Part shown: piece by piece, positions 5,003 through 7,350 of the stretch | Position numbering within the stretch: the stretch's first letter is position 1 | Layout: each line of letters begins with the position of its first letter | Source of the DNA: Pseudomonadota bacterium | Lineage (GTDB): Bacteria > Verrucomicrobiota > Verrucomicrobiia > Chthoniobacterales > UBA6821 | Assembly: GCA_009928265.1 (NCBI GenBank) | Contig: RFPR01000103.1 | Span: 1-7,350, forward strand | Direction of reading: 5' to 3' | DNA length: 7,350 bases | Translations under genes and position numbers: made by a program | The notes under the pieces: model-generated | Told to the model about the DNA's origin: nothing | Database searches by the model: none | The model's input: only the letters and a program-made list of their open reading frames with translations

Positions 5003-7350
5003 CTATTCTGCAGTCGCTTTGGCAGCTTTCTTCTTTGCAGGGGCCTTTTTCTTGGCAGCTGTCTTCTTCCCTACTTCTGCCGTGACGGCCTCGGTGGTGA
5101 GCTTGGGCTTGATCGGTTTACCGAAGCGGCCGCGCTTTACGGTCGACTCATCCCCCTCCGCCTTGGGCGCGCGCGGCTCAAACTCGAAGCCTACTTTCTT
5201 CCCGTCGAGGACGAGGAAGGCCTTGAACTTGCGTCCCTTCTTGGAGATGAAGCCTTCGAGGAGATCGGTCTTTCCGGTTTCGGAAATCTTCACCACTTGA
5301 TCGCGCGGGATGGAGCGCTGGAGGATGGTGCGGCCCATGCGGAAGGTGCACTCCTTCTCCGCGCCGATCGAGCGGTCGCAGACGTAGTTTGTGGTTCCTT
5401 CGCGGATGGTTCCCTTTTTGCAGGCGGGGCAGGTGGCGATGGCCTCGGCGTTGCGGAGTGCCTCCTCGGCTGCGGGATCGCCCTCGCGTTCGCCGAAGAC
5501 GAACTTGAGTTTCCACTCGGGATCGAACTCGAGCTCCGCGGAGAAGGGCTTGCCGAAGCGGCTGCGGAATCCTTCGAGCGGGCCGACTATTTTCTTTTCG
5601 AGTAGGGTGGTGATTTCACTGCGCTCGAGCGGGCGGCCGGCGAGAGATTTCCAGACGGAGAGTCCACAGCCGCGGCATTTGAAGAGGCGGACGTTTTCCT
5701 TGAAGGGTCCCTTGCCGCACTGGGGGCAGGTGACCTCGAGATCGGGGAAGGCTCCCTCGGCGTCATCGGTGAATCCCTGGGCCTTGGCGACGATGTCACG
5801 TGTGAAGCCACGGATCTCCTCCATGAACTTGGGTCGCTCGAAACGTCCCGCCTCCATCTGCTTGAGCTTGTGTTCCCACTCGCCGGTTAGTTCAGGCGAG
5901 GTGAGGACGGCCACGCCCATGTGACGCAGGAGATGGATGAGGGCGAGTCCCTTGCTGGTGGCCGAGAGATCGCGTCCCTCGCGTAGCACATAGCCGTCGC
6001 CGAGGAGTCCCTCGATGATGGCGGCGCGTGTCGCCGGAGTGCCGAGACCGCGCTCGCTCATTGCCTCGCGCAGATCCTCATCCTCGACGAATTTGCCGGC
6101 GCCTTCCATGGCGCTGAGCAAGGTGGCTTCCGTGAAGCGGGCAGGTGGCCGCGTCTGAGCTTCGCGTACCTCGACCGAGTCGGTACGTGCCGACTCCAGA
6201 TTGCCGGGTGTTCCGGTGACGGGTACGAGGGTCTTGGCGGAATCTTCCTCTCCCTCGGTCTGGGCATGCTTGCCGTAGACGGCGAGCCATCCCGGATCGG
6301 TAAGGACTTTCCCCTCGCTCTTGAACGGCTCTCCCTCCACGCGGGTGATGCGGGTGGTGATGTCAAAACGAGCGGGAGGATAGAAGACGGCGACAGTCCG
6401 CTGGGCGACCATCATGAAGAGCTTCATCTCGACCTCATCGAGCCCAGCCGTGGTGGCCCCGGTCGGGATGATGGCGTGGTGGTCGGAGACCTTGGCGTTG
6501 TTGAAGACCTTGGGGGTCTTGGTCACGAGTCCCTTCTGGAGAGCATGGCCCGCGTGCGAAGCCAAATCTTTGTCCTCAAAGGACCTGAAAGCTGCTTTTA
6601 CGGCTGGCAGGTTATCCTCTGGGAGATAGCGGGAATCGGTGCGGGGGTAGGTGAGCACCTTGTGATGCTCGTAGAGTCGCTGGGCCAGCTGGAGGGTGCG
6701 CTTGGCGCTGAAGCCGAAGCGGCCATTGGCCTCGCGCTGAAGAGTGGTCAGGTCGTAGAGGAGGGGGGCAGCCTGGTTCGTGGACCTCTTGATCTCCTCG
6801 ATGACGCCCGGCTTGCCGGTGCACTTGGCGAGGATGGCCTCGGCACGCTCACGATCCCAGAGGCGCTCGGCCTTCGCATCGGGTGCGGCCTCGTCCTTGG
6901 CATACGATTCGTCGAACCAGCGGCCGGGATAGTGTCCGGCGGCGACGGAGAACTGGGCGTGAACCTCGAAGTAGGTCTTGGGGACGAAGGCGCGGATCTT
7001 CTCCTCACGCTCGACGAGGATGGCCAGGGTCGGTGTCTGGACGCGGCCCACCGGGGTCAGCTGGAAGCCGCTCTGGCCGGAGTTCACGGCGGTGAGGGCG
7101 CGGGTGCTGTTGATGCCGACGAGCCAGTCGCTCTCGGAGCGGCAGACGGCGGCATCGGCGAGGGGCTCCATGTCGGCTCCCTTGCGCAGGTGCTCGAAGC
7201 CTTCCTTGATTGCCTCCTTGGTCATCGACTGCAGCCAGAGGCGCTTGACCGGCTTGGTGCAACCGGTGAGTTGGATGATGTTGTGGAAAATCAGTTCTCC
7301 CTCGCGGCCGGCATCGCAGGCGTTGATGACCTCGGTCACCTCGGGATCTT
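5003..7350 (-). CDS. topB: DNA topoisomerase III (type IA), missing its N-terminus (outside window)
   Basis: The frame is open from the right edge to the stop at 5003-5005, giving about 782 residues; the GTG at 7339 is internal. By comparison with the family roughly the first 100 residues are missing. Counting from that GTG: the end of the TOPRIM domain is INACDAGREGELIF (5-18, acidic D9 and E13); VGRVQTPTLAILVERE (97-112) and the active-site LTYPRTDSRYLPED (229-242) follow, with catalytic Tyr231 encoded at 6649-6647. GLGTPATRAAIIEGLL (431-446) is the other family signature. The C-terminus is extended: zinc ribbon C538/C541 with C555/C558, a topoisomerase C-terminal repeat (about 574-617), a second Cys set C637/C640/C654/C664, and another repeat (about 680-722). 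A Lys/Ala-rich tail, histone H1-like, runs from about 758 to 778. It cuts and passes single strands to unlink DNA, usually with a RecQ helicase. Convergent with the feo genes and probably unrelated to them. Confidence 0.95.
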   Translation of the reverse strand, partial: DPEVTEVINACDAGREGELIFHNIIQLTGCTKPVKRLWLQSMTKEAIKEGFEHLRKGADMEPLADAAVCRSESDWLVGINSTRALTAVNSGQSGFQLTPVGRVQTPTLAILVEREEKIRAFVPKTYFEVHAQFSVAAGHYPGRWFDESYAKDEAAPDAKAERLWDRERAEAILAKCTGKPGVIEEIKRSTNQAAPLLYDLTTLQREANGRFGFSAKRTLQLAQRLYEHHKVLTYPRTDSRYLPEDNLPAVKAAFRSFEDKDLASHAGHALQKGLVTKTPKVFNNAKVSDHHAIIPTGATTAGLDEVEMKLFMMVAQRTVAVFYPPARFDITTRITRVEGEPFKSEGKVLTDPGWLAVYGKHAQTEGEEDSAKTLVPVTGTPGNLESARTDSVEVREAQTRPPARFTEATLLSAMEGAGKFVEDEDLREAMSERGLGTPATRAAIIEGLLGDGYVLREGRDLSATSKGLALIHLLRHMGVAVLTSPELTGEWEHKLKQMEAGRFERPKFMEEIRGFTRDIVAKAQGFTDDAEGAFPDLEVTCPQCGKGPFKENVRLFKCRGCGLSVWKSLAGRPLERSEITTLLEKKIVGPLEGFRSRFGKPFSAELEFDPEWKLKFVFGEREGDPAAEEALRNAEAIATCPACKKGTIREGTTNYVCDRSIGAEKECTFRMGRTILQRSIPRDQVVKISETGKTDLLEGFISKKGRKFKAFLVLDGKKVGFEFEPRAPKAEGDESTVKRGRFGKPIKPKLTTEAVTAEVGKKTAAKKKAPAKKKAAKATAE

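Overview
This is a GC-rich bacterial window built around ferrous-iron uptake. Read left to right it holds: the C-terminal part of a TonB-dependent outer-membrane receptor (1-1572, +); a Fur-family regulator (1641-2144, +); a FeoA-FeoB fusion, the ferrous-iron transporter (2239-4698, +); a 46-residue cysteine-rich membrane peptide of the FeoB-associated type (4779-4919, +); and, convergent to these, the 3' part of a type IA DNA topoisomerase III gene with a zinc-ribbon C-terminus (7350-5003, -). Both outer genes run off the window. No gap between genes exceeds 100 bases, and I see no tRNA, rRNA, CRISPR array, transposase or integrase.

The four plus-strand genes make a coherent iron module. The receptor would bring a ferric chelate or similar ligand through the outer membrane. 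FeoAB would move Fe2+ across the inner membrane. The small Cys-rich peptide is a likely FeoB accessory. Fur would sense cytoplasmic iron and repress the transporter. The best regulatory evidence is a perfect 7-1-7 inverted repeat (TGAGATTGAATCTCA, 2206-2220) in the fur-feoAB gap. It has the geometry of a Fur box and overlaps a plausible -10 element, with a TTGACT -35 upstream, just 18 bases before the feoAB start. The topoisomerase gene looks like an unrelated convergent neighbour.

Organism: an outer-membrane receptor means a diderm. The GC-rich coding DNA, the FeoA-FeoB fusion with the FeoB variant carrying SYACAIPG and MQCVSTLAVVRRET, the lack of Shine-Dalgarno sequences and the Lys/Ala-tailed topoisomerase would fit the PVC group, perhaps Verrucomicrobiota. 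That placement is recall-based inference, not demonstrated here.

I found no clearly new biological system. The points most worth a second look are the Fur-box-like operator, a Fur protein with a reduced set of metal ligands, the tiny Cys-rich peptide (easily missed by length cut-offs), two unexplained inverted repeats (before fur and between feoAB and the small gene), and a short tandem octamer array between the convergent genes.
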